Shown one piece after another: positions 1-7,559 of a stretch of 28,403 bases of DNA (position 1 is the stretch's first letter; every line of letters starts with the position of its first letter). The translations under genes and the position numbers were made by a program. The notes beneath the pieces are model-generated. The model was given only the letters and a program-made list of their open reading frames with translations, ran no database searches and was not told the DNA's origin. The stretch is from Daldinia sp. FL1419 (Eukaryota; Ascomycota; Sordariomycetes; Xylariales; Hypoxylaceae). The DNA lies in contig MU623608.1 in the NCBI GenBank assembly GCA_025201765.1, positions 1-28,403 on the forward strand. Reading direction: 5' to 3'.

Positions 1-487
1 TTATATTATTTTAAATAATAAAATTTTTTTAAGATATAATAATAAAATATATATAAAATATAATAAAAATAATATTAATAAATTATTATTTTAAATTATT
101 TAATAATTTAATATTTAATATTTAATATTAATATTATAATTAATAAATTTATTTTAAATATGAAAATATTATTAATATTTATTAAAAAAATACTTATTAA
201 AATATATAATTTAATTAGAAAAATTAAATGATATTATGGGTTATTATAATAAATATATAAAATAATATTAAAAGATTTTTAAAATGCCTAAATTAATATC
301 TATTATATTTTATCAATGGTTATAAAAGTTATTAATAATATAGTATATTTAGATGGTTTAGTATTAACGTTATTCATATTTAAAATATATTTAAATTTAA
401 TAAATAGTTTATTACATTCTCCTTTTATTATTATTTAAATTATGGTTATTAAAAAAATAATAAATGAATTTTATAAATTTAAAATTA
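1..487. other. AT-rich DNA without recognisable feature
   Basis: Almost pure A/T with scattered TTAATA-type runs. No open frame, terminal repeat or match to the repeat families found elsewhere in the window is visible. It is probably transposon sequence mutated beyond recognition. Confidence 0.6.
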
Positions 488-632
488 GATGTGAAAAGAC
501 TGATATATGTTCTAAAGCATTTTAGAATATGTTGGAGATGTTCCTTTGATGTGAAGCATCAAAGGAGCGCTATAGTATATCAGAATGGCTAAATGATAGT
601 TAGATAATTAATCAAGCTTATAGTTTCTCTTA
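488..632 (+). repeat. Family A element, copy A1 (best preserved)
   Basis: A ~145-bp dispersed repeat, found four times in the window. This copy holds three perfect stems. An outer stem pairs CTGATATA (500-507) with TATATCAG (576-583). Inside it are a 7-bp hairpin TTCTAAA/TTTAGAA with GCAT loop (510-527) and a 10-bp hairpin TCCTTTGATG/CATCAAAGGA with TGAAG loop (542-566). Together they form a three-way junction, as RNA or as a DNA cruciform. About 45 bp of less structured tail follows, ending in GTTTCTCT. No coding potential. A short non-autonomous transposon or a retroposed small RNA would both fit; I do not recognise the family. Confidence 0.8.
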
Positions 633-818
633 TTAAATAATAAATTAATAATATTTTAGGTATAAAAAATAGATTAAATATATTAAACTTATTTTTTTAA
701 TTTAAAATATATATTTATTATAAGAATAATGATTAAATTAATCTTTATAAATTAATTATTTAAAATAATAAAATTTATATTATTAAAATAAATAAAAGAT
801 TAATTAATTTCAGAATTA
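633..818. other. AT-rich spacer between A1 and the TA-flanked MITE
   Basis: Short AT-only spacer, with TA at 817-818 next to the following element. Nothing else seen. Confidence 0.5.
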
Positions 819-1077
819 CGAAGGTCCGGGCCAAAAGTCTTGCACATGGTCCAAATTTGACCACCATATACAATCATCTTCATTTTTTACCAATATTATA
901 TTATATACCCATTAAGTTAAGACTTTAATAGTAACATCTTTATTAGGCTTAAATAACTTGATATTAAATCCATAACAATATTAACTATTATAATTTAGAT
1001 AATATAATATAAGCCTTTTTGAATTCATACATGCCTTGCCAAGTTCAGATGTGCAAGACTTTTGGCCCGGACCTTCA
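819..1077. mobile_element. 259-bp MITE with TA target duplication (mariner/Fot1-like)
   Basis: The element is bounded by terminal inverted repeats of about 29 bp. The left arm starts at 819 (GAAGGTCCGGGCCAAAAG from 820); its reverse complement lies at 1049-1076. The arms are identical over 28 bp and differ only at the outermost base (C versus T). A TA dinucleotide flanks each end (817-818 and 1078-1079), the duplication expected of Tc1/mariner and Fot1/pogo elements. The interior is AT-rich and non-coding. The GC-rich arms have escaped most of the surrounding RIP, so the insertion may be younger than its surroundings or too short to be detected as a duplication. Confidence 0.8.
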
Positions 1078-1306
1078 TATAATTATAAAATTCTATTTTT
1101 ATAACACATTTATTTATATTTTAAACCTTATAAATAAAAATTCTAATTATAAATATAATAATAAAAATAAATATGTTTTTAAAATTAAAATATCTATAGT
1201 AAGATAATTATAAGGATAATTTCCTAAAAATAGGAATAAACCCTAATTAATAAACTTTTATAATATAATTTATTTATTTTTTAAAGAAATAATTAATAAA
1301 ATTAAA
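1078..1306. other. AT-rich spacer
   Basis: No gene. A short open frame over 1019-1207 starts inside the MITE and runs into low-complexity Asn/Lys/Ile-rich translation, so it is not a gene. CCTAAAAATAGGAATAAACC near 1223 is the only less AT-rich patch. Confidence 0.5.
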
Positions 1307-1403
1307 TCCAGGACGAAGCCGGTAGCCAAAAGTGTAATTTAATTCCAATAGGAAGCGGACAAAGTCCGGGTATCAAATAAGTGTAATTTATTTAAATTAT
1401 TTT

Positions 1404-1472
1404 TAATAGATTTAATAAATTTAATAGATTTCATAGATTTAATAGATTTAATAGATTTAATAGATTTAATTT
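1404..1472 (+). repeat. Tandem 9-bp repeat (TTTAATAGA)n
   Basis: About seven head-to-tail copies of a 9-bp unit TTTAATAGA, with occasional A or C substitutions such as TTTCATAGA. It lies inside S0. Confidence 0.85.
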
Positions 1473-1504
1473 AATTAAAATAACTTTTTAAATTATTATA
1501 ACAA

Positions 1505-1524
1505 ATCGGTCACACGTGACCGAT
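1505..1524. repeat. GC-rich palindrome around CACACGTG
   Basis: Two perfect 9-bp arms, ATCGGTCAC and GTGACCGAT, are separated by AC. The arms are unmutated although surrounding DNA is almost pure A/T. It could be a protein-binding palindrome or a relic terminal repeat; the sequence alone does not decide. Confidence 0.6.
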
Positions 1525-2207
1525 GGGTCCATTCCGAAGCCCGCAAAAAAGTATTATTTTAATTATTTTTTTTTGAAATTTAAAACGTTCTTTTTTTTAA
1601 AAAAAAAAAAAACTTAAAGTTTTGTTGAAATGTGCGAAGTCCCTCAGAAACTACCCTGGAGTGGCTGGTGGATGTGGTGTGGCGTGGGTAAATGTGGCTT
1701 ATTTGGGTAGATTTTTAGTAGGTGGTCCGTGCGCTTATCAATTCTTATCAATTATTATCAATTTCTTATCAATTACACATAGTAATTTATTGGAAGAGTT
1801 TCAGTATAATACACCGGACTTCGTCCTGGATAAAATTATTATTATAATTACATTAAAAAGGGAAAATTATTATTTTAGGTTAATTATTTAAAATGGTAGA
1901 TATATAGGAGATTGAAGGTTTTATTAGATAAGGAATATTTTTATTTAAAAAATATAATAAGATAAAATAAAATTATTCTTATATTTTTAATTAAATTTCT
2001 TTTTTTAATTATTTTTATAACTGAGTCACCCTAATTATATAAGGTCTTTTTTTTTTATTTTTTTTAAGGAAGGAGGTTTATAGAGGGCTGTAATATAATT
2101 ACATAATTGAAATTGCAAGACCTTATTAGCCTCCATGGAACCAACCCTTTTAAGATTTCTACATGCTTTTTAAAACATAAATAAGCCTTCAGGAGTTATT
2201 TTCTTAT

Positions 2208-2960
2208 CTGATCAGCTCATGTTCCCAAGTATAGAATTATCAGTTTTCCATAGAGATTCATACGATAAAATGCAGGGCATATCCTGTAGGAACTATTAAA
2301 GCTCCTATTCAACATAAACAAACCTCCAGAAGTTGTTTTCCGGTCTGATCAGCTTAAGTTTTCAAACATAGAATCATCAATTTTCTATAGAGCTTTGTAC
2401 AATAAAACTGCAGGGCATATCCTGCAGGAGCTCCTGTTTAATTAGAGCTCCTGTTCAATTAAAGCTTATGTTTAATATATAAGCCTTCAGATATTATTTT
2501 CCTATCTGATCAGCTTAAGTTTTTAAGCATAAAATTGTTAATTTTCCATAGAGCTTCATAGGATAAAATTGTAAGCTATATTTTGTAAGAATTCCTATTC
2601 AATTAGAATTTATATTTAATATAAATAAATTTCCAAAAGTTATTTTCCTATCTAATCAGCTTAAGTTCTTAAACATAAAATTGTTAATTTTTAAAATTAT
2701 AGAATTTTGTATGATAGAAGTGTAGGGTTAGGGCATATCCTGTAAAAGTTATTAGAGTTCTTTAGAAGTTGTTTTCCTATCTGATCAGCTCAAGTTAGGA
2801 TGCACCTAAGCATCAGTTTTTCCATAAAGATTCGTATAATAAAAGTGTAGGGTTAGTGCATATCCTGCAAAAGCTATTAAAGCTCCTGTTCAACATAAAT
2901 AAACCTCCAGAAGTTGTTTTCCTATCTGATCAGCTCAAATAAGGATGCACCCAATCATAA
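2208..2960 (+). repeat. Satellite array of S1, unit about 130-160 bp
   Basis: Six irregular units. Each runs from a CTGATCAG palindrome through TTAAGTTCTCAAACATA, a stretch TTTTCCATAGAG, a block near TTCGTA, then GGCATATCCTGCAGGAGCT, and back to the next CTGATCAG. Units differ in length by omission or duplication of a short AGCTCCTGTTCAATT block. Confidence 0.8.
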
Positions 2961-3058
2961 ATGTTTTTTTAAACTTTAAATTTTTAGTATGTTTTTTTAC
3001 CCCTTATCAACTTATCAACCACCTTATTAATTCTTATTAATTCTTATCAATTATTATC

Positions 3059-3118
3059 AATTTCTTATTAATTTCTTATTAATTTCTTATTAATTTCTTA
3101 TTAATTTCTTATTAATTT
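3059..3118 (+). repeat. 11-bp tandem repeat at the S1 right end
   Basis: About six copies of TTCTTATTAAT. Diverged forms occupy the same place in every other S member: about 1733-1780, 18735-18795, 21730-21865, and in inverted orientation 22005-22110 and 23405-23515. Confidence 0.85.
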
Positions 3119-3172
3119 CATATAATAATTTATTGGAAAGTTTCAGTATAATATACCGGACTTCGTCTTGGA

Positions 3173-3520
3173 TAAGAGTATTTGCTTGTTGAGATTATAA
3201 ATTATTGATAAAATTAAAGGAAAAGGTATTAATAAATTATATAAAAAATTATAATTTATTATTTAAAACTATAATAATAAAAGCAAAGAAGAAATATTTA
3301 CATAATTACTTATAATTTAATGTTTTAACTAATAAATTATTGTTATATTTATTCTATTTTTACAATAATAAATTAAAGGAATGATTATATAACTTTATAA
3401 TATTATATAAATATATATCTAATTTAATATTAATTTAAATTATATTATTATTATTATATTATTTGAAAAATTTAAAAATCATTCTTTTAAAAATATTTTA
3501 ATAATTATTATAAAATTACT
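3173..3520. other. AT-rich spacer between S1 and the hAT MITE
   Basis: No gene, no inverted or tandem repeat recognised. Near-pure A/T. Confidence 0.5.
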
Positions 3521-4231
3521 TTATAAAAGAGCAACACTAGTTGGGCAGTAAGGGGCGTGATATTTGGGCAGTAACCATAAAAGAAGTAGGGTCCCCAAAG
3601 GGTCCGTATTTTTCAATATATATTTCCTGGTATTTTTTTATACTTCTTTAGGATTTTAATTTTTTAAAGGTATTTAATTTATTATAAAATTTATATATTT
3701 TTACATTAAATAGAAACTCTAGTAGCTCCTGCAGGATATACCCTACACTTCAACTAACCTATAACAACCAAAAACTATCTAAGTTTGAGGATATAAGGTA
3801 ACTATATCTTAATAAAAGTATCAAAGTAATCAAATAAATAAACTGCTATATATAACTATTTTATAATAATAGTGCGTACAATGAGTTTATAAGTTTAAAA
3901 GAATATATATTATTTATATAAAACTATATGGAAATGATTTTTAAAGAACTATTTATAATTTAATTTAATCAAATAAAAAAGCAATTCTTAAAGGCCTATA
4001 TATATTTAAACAAATATATATAAATTTTATAAAGATTTATTAAGGTCCTTCAAAATAGCTCCTATTACATACTCTTACTACATATTAAATTAAAAAGATT
4101 CACTTTTAATATAAAAGATTATTATTAAAATTATATATAAAGGTACGTACCTGTGGTACGCCTCACAAATTATGTGGCTATTGTTTGAATATCACACCCC
4201 CTACTGCCCAACTAGTGTTGCTCTTATAAAA
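3521..4231. mobile_element. 695-bp hAT-type MITE with 8-bp TSD
   Basis: The element spans 3529-4223. Its ends are 36-bp terminal inverted repeats beginning GAGCAACACTAGTTGGGCAG, with two mismatches, both transitions of the RIP type. An identical 8-bp direct repeat TTATAAAA flanks it at 3521-3528 and 4224-4231. An 8-bp duplication with short inverted ends is the signature of hAT transposons. TGGGCAGTAA recurs subterminally near 3574. The interior has no ORF, so the element needs transposase in trans. It carries a ~100-bp segment (3713-3815) also found outside it at 4541, and a 12-bp palindrome AGGTACGTACCT at 4141-4152. Confidence 0.88.
3713..3815 (+). repeat. Repeat C, copy inside the hAT MITE
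   Basis: Begins with TAGCTCCTGCAGGATATACC, a block shared with the S satellite units. It continues with CTTCAACTAACC and ends near ATATAAGGTAACTATATC. The segment aligns with 4541-4650 over about 95 bp. Confidence 0.7.
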
Positions 4232-4540
4232 TAGCCAAAATTGGTATACATTAATAAATAATTTATTTCAAATATTATTATAAAAAGTTTTTTATAATTA
4301 CATTAATTTATAACCTATATCTCTTAATTTTAGAATTATTTAATTAATTTGATTTGATTAGAATATAAATTAATATATTCTTTGATAATAATTTATTATA
4401 GGTTTTTAATCATTTCTTAATATATTTAAATTTAAATTTTAATAAATATAAACCTTTTTTTAAAAATATATTTATTTTTATTTAAATTTCTTTAATATAT
4501 ATAAATAAAAGAAATAAGCAAAAGAATGAAAAAATAGATA
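4232..4540. other. AT-rich spacer
   Basis: No gene or repeat recognised; low-complexity A/T. Confidence 0.5.
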
Positions 4541-4650
4541 TTGAACAGGAGCTCTGATAGCTCCTGCAGGATATGCCCTGTACTTCAACTAACCCATCAC
4601 AAACTAGAGGCTGTATAAATTAGAAGATATAAGGTGCCTATATCCAAAAA
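4541..4650 (+). repeat. Repeat C, solitary copy with a perfect hairpin
   Basis: A less mutated version of the segment in the hAT MITE. It starts with a 7-bp perfect hairpin AGGAGCT-CTGAT-AGCTCCT (4547-4565). CTGCAGGATATGCCCTGTAC, as in the S units, then CTTCAACTAACCCATCACAA and ATATAAGGTGCCTATATCC follow. The AAAT tail of a family B copy starts about 15 bp downstream. Confidence 0.7.
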
Positions 4651-4664
4651 GAAATATTAAGGTA

Positions 4665-5759
4665 TTTATTTATTTATTTATTTATTTATTTATTACTACT
4701 CCAATCTATTTAGATTATATTACAGGTATCCAATCCATTTTTTAGTATTTGTTTTAAGTAGGAACTATATTTTGGAAAAGATCTACCCATTATTTATCTA
4801 ATTCAATTATATTATTATAACTTTAATTTCATTTTATATTTTTATTAAAATTTATCCTCTAAGAAAAATAATTAAATTTTAATAGAAAAAAACCTTTAAT
4901 ACATTATAATGTTTAAATGTTACAGAATAATGTAATAACAATTTAAATATAAAGTAATAACAAAATTTAAAATAGTTTTATTATTTTTTAATAAATAATA
5001 AAAGTATTAATATATTATAAATAAGTTATTCCAGAAACAGGCTAAGATATATACAATTTCGACAAAATATAAATATATATAAATAACTTAATATTTTTAT
5101 AAAAAGCTATTACCTATTCTTATTTTTATAACCCTTTTTCACCACCACAATATTATATTTATTTATGAAAATAATTTAAAATAATATTATTAATTTATAA
5201 CCCTTCCTAATTAACTTTAATCCTTCTTATATCCCTTACTTACATTTTATAACATTATAACATAATATTATGATGCTATGAGAAGATTAATATATGCTTT
5301 AAAGCCTTCTAGAATATGTTGGAAATGTTCCTTTAATGTGAAGCATCAAAGGAGCGCTATAGTATATCAGAATGGCTAAACAATAATTAAATAATTAATT
5401 AAATTTGCAGTTTCTCTCAGATACCTATTATGTTTATAATTTAATATTACTTTTAAAAATTTATTTTATTTATATATATATATATATTATATTAAATAAA
5501 ACAAAGCTTATATATCTATAAATATTTTATTATTTACCAATTTTATTTTATTATTAAACCTTCTTTAATATTTTAATCCTTTACTAAAAATTATTATAAT
5601 ATTTTAAATTTAATATAATATTTTAATATTACATTAAATTAAAATTATAATCTTAATATATTATATATTATATATTATATATATAATTTATTTATTAAAG
5701 ATGAAAAACTTTACAAAAAATATAATTATGTCTTTTTAATATAATTCTAGAAATTAATT
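4665..5759 (-). mobile_element. Family B retroposon, copy B1 (interrupted by A2)
   Basis: Sense strand is minus, taking the AAAT tail as the 3' end. The tail occupies about 4665-4694 on the plus strand as (TTTA)n. Next to it is the conserved 3' block: CTACTCCAATCTATTTAGA, TTACAGGTATCCAATCC and a TAGTATTTG block. Without the A2 insertion the copy is about 0.94 kb. Its far end reaches ATAATTCTAGAAATTAATTA, where B2 starts directly. No ORF on either strand. The family has at least seven copies here and looks like a SINE or the 3' part of a LINE. Confidence 0.75.
5273..5425 (+). repeat. Family A element, copy A2, inserted in B1
   Basis: The B1 sequence is interrupted here relative to B2 and B5. 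A 7-bp direct repeat TATTATG flanks the insert (5266-5272 and 5426-5432), a candidate target duplication. The ends are weakly inverted (TATGAGAAG against TATCTGAGAG in reverse complement). One arm of the 10-bp hairpin has a single G-to-A change (TTTGATG to TTTAATG). The outer stem is damaged on its left arm only: TTAATATA faces an intact TATATCAG. The changes are therefore mutational and not compensatory. Confidence 0.75.
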
Positions 5760-6660
5760 ATTATTATTATTCCAATTTACCTAGAATATATTACAGGTAT
5801 TTAATTTATCTTTTAATATTTATTTTAAATAAGAAGCATATTTTACAAAAAAGTCATTTATTATTTATCTAATTTAATTAGATTATTATAATTTTAATTT
5901 TACCTTATATTTTTATTAGAATTTGCTTTTTAATAAAAACAATTCAATTTTAATATAAAGAAATCTTTAATATATTATAATATTTAAGTTTTGTAAAATG
6001 GTATGGCAGCGGCCTGGGTATGGGGTAACAATAAAATTTAAAATAGCTTTATTATTTTTTTTAATAAATAATAACAGTGTTAATATATTATAAAGAGGTT
6101 ATTTTGGGAAAGAATTGAAATATGTATGGTTTGTGTAGAATATAAATATATATAAATGATTTTACATTTCTATAAAAAACCATTACTTATTTTTATTTTT
6201 ACAATTCTTTTTTAATATTATAATATTTTATTTATTTTTTAAAATGATCTAAAATAGTATTATTAATTTGTAAATTTTTTTGGTTAATTTTAATTCTCTT
6301 TGTATATTTTACTTATACTTTGCAATATTGTAAAATGATATTATTATATTTGTTGTATTTATAGTCTAATATTATTTTAAAAATTTTGTTTTATTTATAT
6401 ATAAATATTTTATTAAATAAAGGAAAATTTGCATATTTGTAGATATTTTATTATATTTTTAATTTTATTTTATTATTTAATTATTTTATTAAAAATTATT
6501 ACAATATTTTAAACTTAATTTAATATTTTAATATTATATTATGTTAGGATTATAATTTTAATATGGTTATATATTATAAAGATAATTTATTTATTAAAAA
6601 CGAAAAGTTTTATAAAGAATATGGTTATACCTTTCCGGCGCAATTCCAGGAATTAATTAT
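5760..6660 (-). mobile_element. Family B retroposon, copy B2
   Basis: A head-to-tail tandem partner of B1, about 0.9 kb and uninterrupted. Its tail is reduced to a few ATT units. The block TTCCAATTTACCTAGAATAT (5770-5789) and the following TTACAGGTAT match B1, B5 and B7. GC-rich remnants survive at 6000-6025 (GGCAGCGGCCTGGGTATGGG) and near the sense 5' end (CCGGCGCAATTCCAGG, 6635-6650), showing the family was once far less AT-rich. Confidence 0.75.
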
Positions 6661-6835
6661 TAAAACTTTGTTTCAATTCTTTTAAGATTTTTAATTTCTT
6701 AAGAAATTCATTAAATAATTATTAATAATATTTAATAATTATTTTTATTTTATTGAATTTTTATATATTTTAATAATTCTAAAAGGATTATTTATTTTAA
6801 AATTATTAAAATTATAATTATTTTATTAATATTTA

Positions 6836-6976
6836 TGAGAAGATTGATGTATATTTTAAAGTATTCTAGAATATGTTGGAAATATTCTTTTAATATTTTA
6901 GATTAAAGGAATGTTGTAATATATTAGAATAATGAAATAATAGTTAAATAATTAATTAAGTTTATAATTTCTTTTA
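6836..6976 (+). repeat. Family A element, copy A3 (heavily mutated)
   Basis: Matches A1 through GATTGATGTATATTTTAAAG, TTCTAGAATATGTTGGAAAT and the tail TAGTTAAATAATTAATTAAG. Both hairpins have been degraded by C-to-T and G-to-A changes. No clear target duplication. Confidence 0.7.
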
Positions 6977-7559
6977 TAGTAGTTTTTTATTTTTGGGAAG
7001 AAATTTTGTTTAAAAAAAGTATAATATTTTATAATAATATATATAATTGATATTATATTTTATATTTATAAAATCATTTTATTTAAATTAAATATTTATT
7101 TAGAAGTTTATTTATGGAAATTTTATTTTAATTATTAGGATAAAGGTTTTATAATATTAATATTTTAATAATTATTTTTTAATATTTTATAATAATAGTA
7201 TTTAGTAGTAGTTCTAAATTATTAATTAATTTAAGATAAAGTAGTTTTAATATTTTTAATTAATTTGGGAAAATTGGTAAATATATAGAATAAATTTAGA
7301 ATATAATATGATTTATGTTTAAGTAATAAAATTGGAAACTATATAATATGTAGGTATTAATAGAAATATGAGATTAATATTATGTAGTAAATTTGGGGTT
7401 AATAACCTTGTATTTTAAAAAAATTATAAAAAATATATTTTAATTTCTTTTATGTAATTTAATTTAAAATCTTTTAATAATATTTTTTAGTCTTATAATA
7501 CCTGCGCAGGATATTAATATTTTATAATAAATCCTATATATAGTTTTTTTATATAATCC
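6977..7559. other. AT-rich DNA, G retained and C scarce on the plus strand
   Basis: No ORF or terminal repeat recognised. A 10-bp perfect palindrome CCTGCGCAGG lies at 7501-7510. Its skew matches the copia ruin that follows, so it may hold the decayed 5' LTR or leader of that element. Confidence 0.4.

Larger units (their letters stand above)
1307..1830 (+). mobile_element. Short family S relative (S0) with inverted GGACGAAG(T)CC ends
   Basis: The left end starts TCCAGGACGAAGCCGG (1307-1322). The right end finishes CCGGACTTCGTCCTGGA (1814-1830), so the ends are inverted copies apart from one missing T. The last ~100 bp (TTATCAATT-type short repeats, then the terminal box) matches the right end of the large S elements, but the rest does not. 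TAAA lies on both sides and may be a target duplication. Inside are a second GGACAAAGTCC box near 1354-1364, a 9-bp tandem repeat, a palindrome around CACGTG and a G-rich island at 1625-1735. It could be a deletion derivative of S or a separate element sharing its end. Confidence 0.6.
1968..3172 (+). mobile_element. Family S element S1
   Basis: First full-length S member. The left end reads TAAAATTATTCTTA; a GTCACC..AATTATATAAGG region, a T-tract and a block around GGCTGTAATATAATTAC follow. A tandem array (2208-2935) has an internal CTGATCAG or its one-base variant at 2208, 2345, 2506, 2652, 2781 and 2926, giving a spacing of 129-161 bp. An 11-bp TTCTTATTAAT microsatellite (about 3059-3118) precedes the right end, which carries the GGACTTCGTC box (3158-3172). 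No TIRs, no ORF. The units contain palindromes such as CCTGCAGG and TGATCA. RIP damage is intermediate. Confidence 0.75.

Noticed and set aside
488..632. Family A as a tRNA or tRNA-derived SINE
   Set aside because: No anticodon arm of proper geometry, no TTC-type B box and no CCA end; stem sizes are 8, 7 and 10 bp.
1019..1207. 62-codon open frame
   Set aside because: Starts inside the MITE arm and continues into A/T spacer encoding Asn/Lys/Ile/Tyr runs.
1622..1891. 89-codon open frame from ATGCTAAA... over the G-rich island
   Set aside because: It crosses the S0 right end and its microsatellite, has no recognisable domain, and exists only because the island escaped RIP. The start and stop are not conserved in other S right ends.
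2208..2960. CRISPR array
   Set aside because: Repeats of 130-160 bp without unique spacers, in a eukaryotic transposon setting; they are satellite units.
1968..3172. Helitron ends for family S
   Set aside because: The inverted strand does begin with TC, but no CTRR end or proper 3' hairpin is found at the other terminus.
7501..7510. CCTGCGCAGG palindrome as a regulatory site
   Set aside because: A single 10-bp palindrome without context; kept only as a note in the spacer entry.
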